Shown here piece after piece: positions 43,001 through 55,000 of a stretch of 64,000 bases of DNA. Every line of letters starts with the position of its first letter. Within the stretch, counting starts at the first letter, position 1. The stretch is from contig JAZGTN010000022.1 in the NCBI GenBank assembly GCA_037783415.1, positions 2,232,001 to 2,296,000 on the forward strand, read 5' to 3'. The notes under the pieces are model-generated. The model saw only the letters and a list, made by a program, of their open reading frames with translations, was not told where the DNA came from and searched no databases. Source of the DNA: Leptasterias polaris (lineage: Eukaryota > Echinodermata > Asteroidea > Forcipulatida > Asteriidae). The translations under genes were made by a program, and so were the position numbers.

Positions 43001-46000
43001 ATCCCCCCCTGGACGACCCTCTCCATACCTGAGGCAGTTGTGGGTTCCTCTTGCCTATCTCTTCCCATTCTTCATCTCGGATGCGATATCCAGACACCAC
43101 TTTGCCTGTGATGAGAGTTCATGATAAATTATATTATTTGGTTTTTGCTGTTAAAGGTACTGTATACATTTGGTAATTGCAGCCTACTATTGTGTTAATC
43201 CTATATAAATGTAGGTATATACAATCAAACTAACCTGCGAAAATTTCACTTCAAAAGGTGGTCGCATTTTTGAGATATCACCGAAAAACCGGAGTGAACA
43301 TTTCCACGCAGGAAGATTATTCCCTATAGGAATACACAGTAGGAGAAGCGTTACGGCTGTAACGCTTCTCAGATTCATATTTTGGGGGATAAAAAATGAA
43401 ATATTTTTCCATAACCGTAGTACTTCGAAGTGCAAAGTTTCTCAAAATGCATTATACTATCCAAAGCTGCTGTACTTCTTACCAAGTAAGTTTTTATTGC
43501 CATTAATTTTCAGAGTCATTACCAAACCTATACAGACCCTTTTAGAGTTAAGTTATGTTAAGTTGAGTAAGTAATACTGCTACCAAAACAGCATTTTGGC
43601 TGAAATTTTATCAAACAGATAAAACAGATAAACAATGGGAAATGTCCAATTTATACAGTGACCCATTTCTGTATGTATATAGACCTGGGACTAATTTAAT
43701 AAAACACTTTTTAAGCACTTTTAAAAGCACATGGACAACATTTGTAATTGTCAAAGACCATTATTCAAACTGTATGTGACCCAACATATACATAACAGAA
43801 CAAACCTGTGAAAATTTAAGCTCAATCGGTCATTGGAGTCACAAGAAGATAGTGAGAAAATAAACTTTATATGTTTTCATTTCTCAAAAACTGTAGCAGT
43901 TCAAACACAAATATTTTGTGGGAAGTTTTCCTCCATGACCATCTTTATACCATGTGAGTTATGTGTTAGTTATGTGAGCATTTATTTTGTCATTCTCACC
44001 ATTGTAGTGCACACCCTTAAGCAGATTACTTTGTTTGTTTTTGTTTTGTTTTTTGTTCAGGGGTGTTTTGTTGGGGGGGTGCAGCTGCAGTTAACCTGCT
44101 GTAGCAATGCCCAATCTTTAGTCCATTTTGGGGGCACAAACCCCATACAATCAAAGGAACATTTACCAAGTTTCAATTATTTACATGTGAATTGGCTTGC
44201 TCTTACCAAGTTTGTGTGTGTGCACTCTGTAAGCAAACGGGTAGAGTACAGTAGCATCGTCATAGACACAGGCTGCCTCCAAGTTAGCTTGAAAAATAAA
44301 GAATTCGTTTGAATTAGTTAGTTGGATTTCTATTTGTAAACTTATTTCGGTAAATAAGGGGATTCGAAGTTCTTAAAAGTAATGATGTTAATAACAGTGG
44401 ATTGATATTTATAAAGTGCTTTTAAGATCAACTGCTGTACTGAGGTAGAAAGATTGATATTTATAAAGTGCTTTTAAGATCAAAGCGCTGTGCTGAGGTA
44501 GAAATAAGAAACAATTGACCCCTTAAAGAGGTCGTCATCAGTAAGGTCAAGGTTTTGAGACTTGCATGTGTGTATGCCCAACGCACAACACAAAGCAACC
44601 ATGGGTCTTCCTTTGACCTCAGTGAGGTCGATGTTTGAATTTGCGACATCATATTCAAGGGTTCTATTCACTTGAAGTCATCGTCACAAGAATCTTGGTT
44701 CCGCCATTTTGGGAGTCAATGCCCAGTGTTTTATGCATTATAGTACGCATTTTAGGCAACATGGCGTTTACGAGCTTACCGTAATTTTTGCATGCAATTT
44801 AACTCCCAAAATGGAGAGTTTGGCAGACAGTAGCTGCATGTGAGGATGGCGCAAGCAGTGGGCGCAAGAGGTCAATACAAGAACCAAAATGGAGAGTTTG
44901 GCAGACAGTAGCTGCATGTGAGGATGGCGCAAGCAGTGGGCGCAAGAGGTCAATACAAGAACCAAAATGGAGAGTTTGGCAGACAGTAGCTGCATGTGAG
45001 GATGGCGCAAGCAGTGGGCGCAAGAGGTCAATACAAGAACCAAAATGGAGAGTTTGGCAGACAGTAGCTGCATGTGAGGATGGCGCAAGCAGTGGGCGCA
45101 AGAGGTCAATACAAGAACCAAAATGGAGAGTTTGGCAGACAGTAGCTGCATGTGAGGATGGCGCAAGCAGTGGGCGCAAGAGGTCAATACAAGAACTAAG
45201 CATAGGCTGACTGGGCAATTTAAACAATTGTGTTTTATTCAAACCAATTCTGTATAAAAACCTTTAATTAGCTTCACTAAATTATGGCTCCCACCCCCAT
45301 GAGGATGTCTGTTCATGCCACTTGTTTCAAACAATTTCCTTTGCTGGCCAAATGCATGTTAATGTTAAAGCACACAAGGACCTGTCAGAATCCTCTCCAA
45401 GTGGTCCTGCTGGCTCATTCAGTGCTATAAACCATCCCCATTTAAAATGAAATTATTGTCTAATGAATAAGTTAGTGGAGTAATTGAGATGACAAGCTGC
45501 CAGGGCCCAGTTCCATGGCTCTGCTTACTGCCGAATTCTGCGCTTGCAATCACCATTCTCCGCTTACCATGCAAGTGCCGAATTTCTGCGCTACATGTAG
45601 CTGTGTAAGCGTAGAATCTCTAGTAACGTGGACTACGCAAGTGCACAAGCAGAAATTCCCTGCTAACCCGTGAAATACGCTTGATGTAAGAACGGAATTC
45701 CCTGCTTCCGTAAGCGCCGATTCTTTGCTTACGGTAAGCAGAGCCATGAAATTGGGTCATGGATCCGCTGGCTAGTCACTAATAAAATTGAGGGCAAACC
45801 CTAGTTATGTACAACTTGGCTACTCAATGTTGACTCTTGAAAAGATTCAGAAGTTATTGTGCTGTCATGTTGCCTTACTTGTTTCATGTGGTTTAATGTC
45901 ACCATCATTTGTCACCATGAAGTACACACCAGCCTTGTGATCCTGCCTGAAAATTAAAAAGAAGCAACAGTTTGTTAAATTGATAAAACGCTGGACTTAC

Positions 46001-49000
46001 TAAACCCCTTACTATCTTATACAATTTGGGAAATAAAAATTTATAAAAATGCTTGACTTGATTTTTGCAATTTTGTAATAATGCTTGACTAACCAATTGT
46101 GATTTTTTCCAATTTTGAACTATAATTTGATCAAAATGCTAGACTTACCCCTTGTGATTTTTTCCAATTTTGAGCCAAAATTTGATCAAAACGCTGGACT
46201 TACCCCTTGTGATTATTTCAAATTTTTAGCCAAAATTTGATCAAAATGCTGGACTTACCCCTTGTGATTTTGTCCAATTTTGGACCAAAATTTGATCAAA
46301 ATGCTGGACCTACCCCTTGTGATTTTTTCCAATTTTGAGCCAAAATTTGATCAAAACGCTGGACTTGCCCCTTGTGATTTTGTCAATTTTTTAGCCAAAA
46401 TTTGATCAAAATGCTGGACTTACCCCTTGTGATTTTTTCCAATTTTGTGCCAAAATTTGATCAAAATGCTGGACTTACCCCTTGTGATGTTTTCCAATTT
46501 TGAACCAAAATTTGATCAAAACGCTGGACTTACCCCTTGTGATGTTTTTCAATTTTGAACCAAAATTTGATCAAAACGCTGGACTTACCCCTTGTGATTT
46601 TGTCCAATTTTGAACTAAAATTTGATCAAAACGCTGGACTACTTACCCCTTGTGATTTTTTCCAATTTTTAGCCAAAATTTGATCAAAACGCTGGACTTA
46701 CCCCTTGTGATGTTTTCCAATTTGGAACCAAAATTTAATCAAAACGCTGGACTTACCCCTTGTGATTTGTTTCAATTTTGGACCAAAATTTGATGAAAAC
46801 GCTGGACTTACCCCTTGTGATTTTGTCCAATTTTTGACAAATATTTCATCAAAATGCTGGACTTGCCCCTTGTGATTTTTTCCAATTTTGAGCCAAAATT
46901 TGATCAAAACGCTGGACTTGCCCCTTGTGATTTTGTCAATTTTTTTGCCAAAATTTGATCAAAACGCTGGACTTACCCCTTGTGCTTTTGTCCAATTTTG
47001 AACTAAAATTTGATCAAAACGCTGGACTTACCCCTTGTGATTTTTCCAATTTTTAGCCAAAATTTGATCAAAACGCTGGACTTACCCCTTGTGATTTTTA
47101 TCAATTTTGGACCAAAATTTGATCAAAACGCTGGACTTACCCCTTGTGATTTTTTTCCAATTTTGAGCCAAAATTTGATGAAAACGCTGGACTTTCCCCT
47201 TGTGATTTTTTCCCATTTTGAACCAAAATTTGATGAAAACGCTGGACTTACCCCTTTTTGATGTTTTCCAATTTGGAACCAAAATTTGATCAAAACGCTG
47301 GACTTACCCCTTGTGATTTTTCCTAATTTTGAGCCAAAATTTGATCAAAACGCTGGACTTACCCCTTGTGATTTTGTCCAATTTTGGACCAAAATTTGAT
47401 CAAAACGTTGGACTTACCCCTTGTGATGTTTTCCAATTTGGAACAAAAATTTGATCAAAACGCTGGACTTACACCTTGTGATTTTGTCCATTTTTTAGCC
47501 AAAATTTGATCAAAACGCTGGACTTACCCCTTGTGATTTTGTCCAATTTTGAACTAAAATTTGATCAAAATGCTGGACTTACCCCTTGTGATTTTTTCCA
47601 ATTTTGAGCCAAAATTTGATGAAAACGCTGGACTTACCCCTTGTGATGTTTTCCAATTTTGAACCAAAATTTGATCAAAACGCTGGACTTACCCCTTGTG
47701 ATTATTTCTAATTTTTAGCCAAAATTTGATCAAAATGCTGGACTTACCCCTTGTGATTTTTTCCAATTTTGTACTAAAATTTGATGAAAACGCTGGACTT
47801 ACCCCTTGTGATGTTTTTCAATTTTGAACCAAAATTTGATCAAAACGCTGGACTTACCCCTTGTGATTTTGTCCAATTTTTAGCCAAAATTTGATCAAAA
47901 CGCTGGACTTACCCCTTGTGATGTTTTCCAATTTGGAACCAAAATTTAGTCAAAACGCTGGACTTACCCCTTGTGATTTTGTCCAATTTTGGACCAAAAT
48001 TTGATGAAAACGCTGGACTTACCCCTTGTGATGTTTTCCAATTTTGAACCAAAATTTGATCAAAACGCTGGACTTACCCCTTGTGATTATTTCTAATTTT
48101 TAGCCAAAATTTGATCAAAATGCTGGACTTACCCCTTGTGATTTTTTCCAATTTTGAGCCAAAATTTGATCAAAACGCTGGACTTACCCCTTGTGATTTT
48201 GTCCAATTTTGAACTAAAATTTGATCAAAACGCTTGTGATTTTTTCCAATTTTGAGCCAAAATTTGATCAAAATGCTAGACTTACCCCTTGTGATTTTTT
48301 CCATTTTTTAGCAAAAATTTGATCAAAACGCTGGACTTACCCCTTGTGCTTTTGTCCAATTTTGAACTAAAATTTGATCAAAACGCTGGACTACTTACCC
48401 CTTGTGATTTTTTCCAATTTTTAGCCAAAATTTGATCAAAACGCTGGACTTACCCCTTGTGATGTTTTCCAATTTGGAACCAAAATTTAATCAAAACGCT
48501 GGACTTACCCCTTGTGATGTTTTCCAATTTTGAACCAAAATTTGATCAAAACGCTGGACTTACCCCTTGTGATTATTTCTAATTTTTAGCCAAAATTTGA
48601 TCAAAATGCTGGACTTACCCCTTGTGATTTTTTCCAATTTTGTACTAAAATTTGATGAAAACGCTGGACTTACCCCTTGTGATGTTTTCCAATTTTGAAC
48701 CAAAATTTGATCAAAACGCTGGACTTACCCCTTGTGATTATTTCAAATTTTTAGCCAAAATTTGATCAAAATGCTGGACTTACCCCTTGTGATTTTGTCC
48801 AATTTTTGACAAAAATTTGATCAAAATGCTGGACCTACCCCTTGTGATTTTTTCCAATTTTGAGCCAAAATTTGATCAAAACGCTGGACTTGCCCCTTGT
48901 GATTTTGTCAATTTTTTAGCCAAAATTTGATCAAAATGCTGGACTTACCCCTTGTGATTTTTTCCAATTTTGTGCCAAAATTTGATCAAAATGCTGGACT

Positions 49001-52000
49001 TACCCCTTGTGATGTTTTCCAATTTTGAACCAAAATTTGATCAAAACGCTGGACTTACCCCTTGTGATGTTTTTCAATTTTGAACCAAAATTTGATCAAA
49101 ACGCTGGACTTACCCCTTGTGATTTTGTCCAATTTTGAACTAAAATTTGATCAAAACGCTGGACTACTTACCCCTTGTGATTTTTTCCAATTTTTAGCCA
49201 AAATTTGATCAAAACGCTGGACTTACCCCTTGTGATGTTTTCCAATTTGGAACCAAAATTTAATCAAAACGCTGGACTTACCCCTTGTGATTTGTTTCAA
49301 TTTTGGACCAAAATTTGATGAAAACGCTGGACTTACCCCTTGTGATTTTGTCCAATTTTGGACCAAAATTTGATCAAAACGCTGGACTTACCCCTTGTGA
49401 TTTTGTCCAATTTTGAACTAAAATTTGATCAAAACGCTTGTGATTTTTTCCAATTTTGAGCCAAAATTTGATCAAAATGCTAGACTTACCCCTTGTGATT
49501 TTTTCCATTTTTTAGCAAAAATTTGATCAAAACGCTGGACTTACCCCTTGTGCTTTTGTCCAATTTTGAACTAAAATTTGATCAAAACGCTGGACTTACC
49601 CCTTGTGATTTTTTCCAATTTTGAGCCAAAATTTGATCAAAACGCTGGACTTACCCCTTGTGATTTTGTCCAATTTTGAACTAAAATTTGATCAAAACGC
49701 TTGTGATTTTTTCCAATTTTGAGCCAAAATTTGATCAAAATGCTAGACTTACCCCTTGTGATTTTTTCCATTTTTTAGCAAAAATTTGATCAAAACGCTG
49801 GACTTACCCCTTGTGCTTTTGTCCAATTTTGAACTAAAATTTGATCAAAACGCTGGACTACTTACCCCTTGTGATTTTTTCCAATTTTTAGCCAAAATTT
49901 GATCAAAACGCTGGACTTACCCCTTGTGATGTTTTCCAATTTGGAACCAAAATTTAATCAAAACGCTGGACTTACCCCTTGTGATGTTTTCCAATTTTGA
50001 ACCAAAATTTGATCAAAACGCTGGACTTACCCCTTGTGATTATTTCTAATTTTTAGCCAAAATTTGATCAAAATGCTGGACTTACCCCTTGTGATTTTTT
50101 CCAATTTTGTACTAAAATTTGATGAAAACGCTGGACTTACCCCTTGTGATGTTTTCCAATTTTGAACCAAAATTTGATCAAAACGCTGGACTTACCCCTT
50201 GTGATTATTTCAAATTTTTAGCCAAAATTTGATCAAAATGCTGGACTTACCCCTTGTGATTTTGTCCAATTTTTGACAAAAATTTGATCAAAATGCTGGA
50301 CCTACCCCTTGTGATTTTTTCCAATTTTGAGCCAAAATTTGATCAAAACGCTGGACTTGCCCCTTGTGATTTTGTCAATTTTTTAGCCAAAATTTGATCA
50401 AAATGCTGGACTTACCCCTTGTGATTTTTTCCAATTTTGTGCCAAAATTTGATCAAAATGCTGGACTTACCCCTTGTGATGTTTTCCAATTTTGAACCAA
50501 AATTTGATCAAAACGCTGGACTTACCCCTTGTGATGTTTTTCAATTTTGAACCAAAATTTGATCAAAACGCTGGACTTACCCCTTGTGATTTTGTCCAAT
50601 TTTGAACTAAAATTTGATCAAAACGCTGGACTACTTACCCCTTGTGATTTTTTCCAATTTTTAGCCAAAATTTGATCAAAACGCTGGACTTACCCCTTGT
50701 GATGTTTTCCAATTTGGAACCAAAATTTAATCAAAACGCTGGACTTACCCCTTGTGATTTGTTTCAATTTTGGACCAAAATTTGATGAAAACGCTGGACT
50801 TACCCCTTGTGATTTTGTCCAATTTTGGACCAAAATTTGATCAAAACGCTGGACTTACCCCTTGTGATTTTGTCCAATTTTGAACTAAAATTTGATCAAA
50901 ACGCTTGTGATTTTTTCCAATTTTGAGCCAAAATTTGATCAAAATGCTAGACTTACCCCTTGTGATTTTTTCCATTTTTTAGCAAAAATTTGATCAAAAC
51001 GCTGGACTTACCCCTTGTGCTTTTGTCCAATTTTGAACTAAAATTTGATCAAAACGCTGGACTACTTACCCCTTGTGATTTTTTCCAATTTTTAGCCAAA
51101 ATTTGATCAAAACGCTGGACTTACCCCTTGTGATGTTTTCCAATTTGGAACCAAAATTTAATCAAAACGCTGGACTTACCCCTTGTGATGTTTTCCAATT
51201 TTGAACCAAAATTTGATCAAAACGCTGGACTTACCCCTTGTGATTATTTCTAATTTTTAGCCAAAATTTGATCAAAATGCTGGACTTACCCCTTGTGATT
51301 TTTTCCAATTTTGTACTAAAATTTGATGAAAACGCTGGACTTACCCCTTGTGATGTTTTCCAATTTTGAACCAAAATTTGATCAAAACGCTGGACTTACC
51401 CCTTGTGATTATTTCAAATTTTTAGCCAAAATTTGATCAAAATGCTGGACTTACCCCTTGTGATTTTGTCCAATTTTTGACAAAAATTTGATCAAAATGC
51501 TGGACCTACCCCTTGTGATTTTTTCCAATTTTGAGCCAAAATTTGATCAAAACGCTGGACTTGCCCCTTGTGATTTTGTCAATTTTTTAGCCAAAATTTG
51601 ATCAAAATGCTGGACTTACCCCTTGTGATTTTTTCCAATTTTGTGCCAAAATTTGATCAAAATGCTGGACTTACCCCTTGTGATGTTTTCCAATTTTGAA
51701 CCAAAATTTGATCAAAACGCTGGACTTACCCCTTGTGATGTTTTTCAATTTTGAACCAAAATTTGATCAAAACGCTGGACTTACCCCTTGTGATTTTGTC
51801 CAATTTTGAACTAAAATTTGATCAAAACGCTGGACTACTTACCCCTTGTGATTTTTTCCAATTTTTAGCCAAAATTTGATCAAAACGCTGGACTTACCCC
51901 TTGTGATGTTTTCCAATTTGGAACCAAAATTTAATCAAAACGCTGGACTTACCCCTTGTGATTTGTTTCAATTTTGGACCAAAATTTGATGAAAACGCTG

Positions 52001-55000
52001 GACTTACCCCTTGTGATTTTGTCCAATTTTGGACCAAAATTTGATCAAAACGCTGGACTTGCCCCTTGTGATTTTGTCAATTTTTTAGCCAAAATTTGAT
52101 CAAAATGCTGGACTTACCCCTTGTGATTTTTTCCAATTTTGTGCCAAAATTTGATCAAAATGCTGGACTTACCCCTTGTGATGTTTTCCAATTTTGAACC
52201 AAAATTTGATCAAAACGCTGGACTTACCCCTTGTGATGTTTTTCAATTTTGAACCAAAATTTGATCAAAACGCTGGACTTACCCCTTGTGATTTTGTCCA
52301 ATTTTGAACTAAAATTTGATCAAAACGCTGGACTACTTACCCCTTGTGATTTTTTCCAATTTTTAGCCAAAATTTGATCAAAACGCTGGACTTACCCCTT
52401 GTGATGTTTTCCAATTTGGAACCAAAATTTAATCAAAACGCTGGACTTACCCCTTGTGATTTGTTTCAATTTTGGACCAAAATTTGATGAAAACGCTGGA
52501 CTTACCCCTTGTGATTTTGTCCAATTTTGGACCAAAATTTGATCAAAACGCTGGACTTACCCCTTGTGATTTTGTCCAATTTTGAACTAAAATTTGATCA
52601 AAACGCTTGTGATTTTTTCCAATTTTGAGCCAAAATTTGATCAAAATGCTAGACTTACCCCTTGTGATTTTTTCCATTTTTTAGCAAAAATTTGATCAAA
52701 ACGCTGGACTTACCCCTTGTGCTTTTGTCCAATTTTGAACTAAAATTTGATCAAAACGCTGGACTACTTACCCCTTGTGATTTTTTCCAATTTTTAGCAA
52801 AAATTTGATCAAAACGCTGGACTTACCCCTTGTGATGTTTTCCAATTTGGAACCAAAATTTAATCAAAACGCTGGACTTACCCCTTGTGATGTTTTCCAA
52901 TTTTGAACCAAAATTTGATCAAAACGCTGGACTTACCCCTTGTGATTATTTCTAATTTTTAGCCAAAATTTGATCAAAATGCTGGACTTACCCCTTGTGA
53001 TTTTTTCCAATTTTGTACTAAAATTTGATGAAAACGCTGGACTTACCCCTTGTGATGTTTTCCAATTTTGAACCAAAATTTGATCAAAACGCTGGACTTA
53101 CCCCTTGTGATTATTTCAAATTTTTAGCCAAAATTTGATCAAAATGCTGGACTTACCCCTTGTGATTTTGTCCAATTTTTGACAAAAATTTGATCAAAAT
53201 GCTGGACCTACCCCTTGTGATTTTTTCCAATTTTGAGCCAAAATTTGATCAAAACGCTGGACTTGCCCCTTGTGATTTTGTCAATTTTTTAGCCAAAATT
53301 TGATCAAAATGCTGGACTTACCCCTTGTGATGTTTTCCAATTTTGAACCAAAATTTGATCAAAACGCTGGACTTACCCCTTGTGATGTTTTTCAATTTTG
53401 AACCAAAATTTGATCAAAACGCTGGACTTACCCCTTGTGATTTTGTCCAATTTTGAACTAAAATTTGATCAAAACGCTGGACTACTTACCCCTTGTGATT
53501 TTTTCCAATTTTTAGCCAAAATTTGATCAAAACGCTGGACTTACCCCTTGTGATGTTTTCCAATTTGGAACCAAAATTTAATCAAAACGCTGGACTTACC
53601 CCATGTGATTTGTTTCAATTTTGGACCAAAATTTGATGAAAACGCTGGACTTACCCCTTGTGATTTTGTCCAATTTTGGACCAAAATTTGATCAAAACGC
53701 TGGACTTACCCCTTGTGATTTTGTCCAATTTTGAACTAAAATTTGATCAAAACGCTTGTGATTTTTTCCAATTTTGAGCCAAAATTTGATCAAAATGCTA
53801 GACTTACCCCTTGTGATTTTTTCCATTTTTTAGCAAAAATTTGATCAAAACGCTGGACTTACCCCTTGTGCTTTTGTCCAATTTTGAACTAAAATTTGAT
53901 CAAAACGCTGGACTACTTACCCCTTGTGATTTTTTCCAATTTTTAGCCAAAATTTGATCAAAACGCTGGACTTACCCCTTGTGATGTTTTCCAATTTGGA
54001 ACCAAAATTTAATCAAAACGCTGGACTTACCCCTTGTGATGTTTTCCAATTTTGAGCCAAAATTTGATCAAAACGCTGGACTTGCCCCGTGTGATTTTGT
54101 CAATTTTTTTGCCAAAATTTGATGAAAACGCTGGACTTACCCCTTGTGATGTTTTCCAATTTTGAACCAAAATTTGATCAAAACGCTGGACTTACCCCTT
54201 GTGATTTTTTTTTCAAATTTGGGCCAAAATTTGATCAAAACGCTGGACTTACCCCTTGTGATTTGCTTTGCAATTTGGACCCAAATTTGATAACAATGCT
54301 GGACTTACTACCCCTTGTGATTTTTTCAATTTTGGACCAAAATTTGATGAAAATTCTTGACTTTTTGGCTCCTTTTGATTTCAGCCAAATTTCAACAAAG
54401 ATGCAAAGCTTAGTGTGTTTTTTCCAATTTCAATCATTTTTTAACAAAATTGCAAAGCTTAGGCCTACCCTTTGTGAATTGAGCCAAGTTTTGACAAAAA
54501 TGCCTCGTGATTTTATCCGATTTTAGCCAAATTGTGACAAAAATGCCAGGTTTACCTCTTTATCCGATTAAATAGCAAACAAGTTCTGTGACATTTCAGT
54601 CAAACTTGATCAGGAGTATAGCGAATGAATGGAAGCCCTCAAGGCAAGTTTAGCCTCTAACAACCCCTACCTTGCCCCTCCACCTCTTTGCTGTTATGCC
54701 TATATTAAAATTCCCCCATCCCAACCCCCTCCCATGTCACACAACATTGTGTTCCTGTTGTAAGTGACAATCTATATTATTCAAAAATATGCAAATTGGC
54801 TTTGAACTTACGGTTGGAATGTCATTTGCATATCAATGCCTGAGTAGTCATGTGAACCATCTACAAACAAAAAATAATCATTTGTATTAAAGGCACTGTA
54901 CACGTTTGGTAATTACTCAAAATATATATTAGCATAAAAACTTACTTGGTAACGAGCAACGGAGAGCTGTTGATAGTATAAAACTGTGAGAACACTGGAC

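Noticed and set aside
43833..44312. 159-codon plus-strand frame
   Set aside because: Antisense to PHM exon 8 and overlapping a dispersed repeat; the real coding is on the minus strand.
44768..45242. Two long overlapping minus-strand frames of 139 and 147 codons
   Set aside because: They are the translation of the 78 bp tandem array; the 26-residue period and simultaneous openness of two frames show they are not selected as protein.
54119..54526. 135-codon frame at the end of the satellite
   Set aside because: It is composed of satellite monomers read in shifting frames (LDLPLVIF-type repeats); no independent protein signal.
45985..54575. CRISPR-like array
   Set aside because: Monomers are contiguous variants of one sequence without unique spacers, in a eukaryotic intron; it is a satellite.
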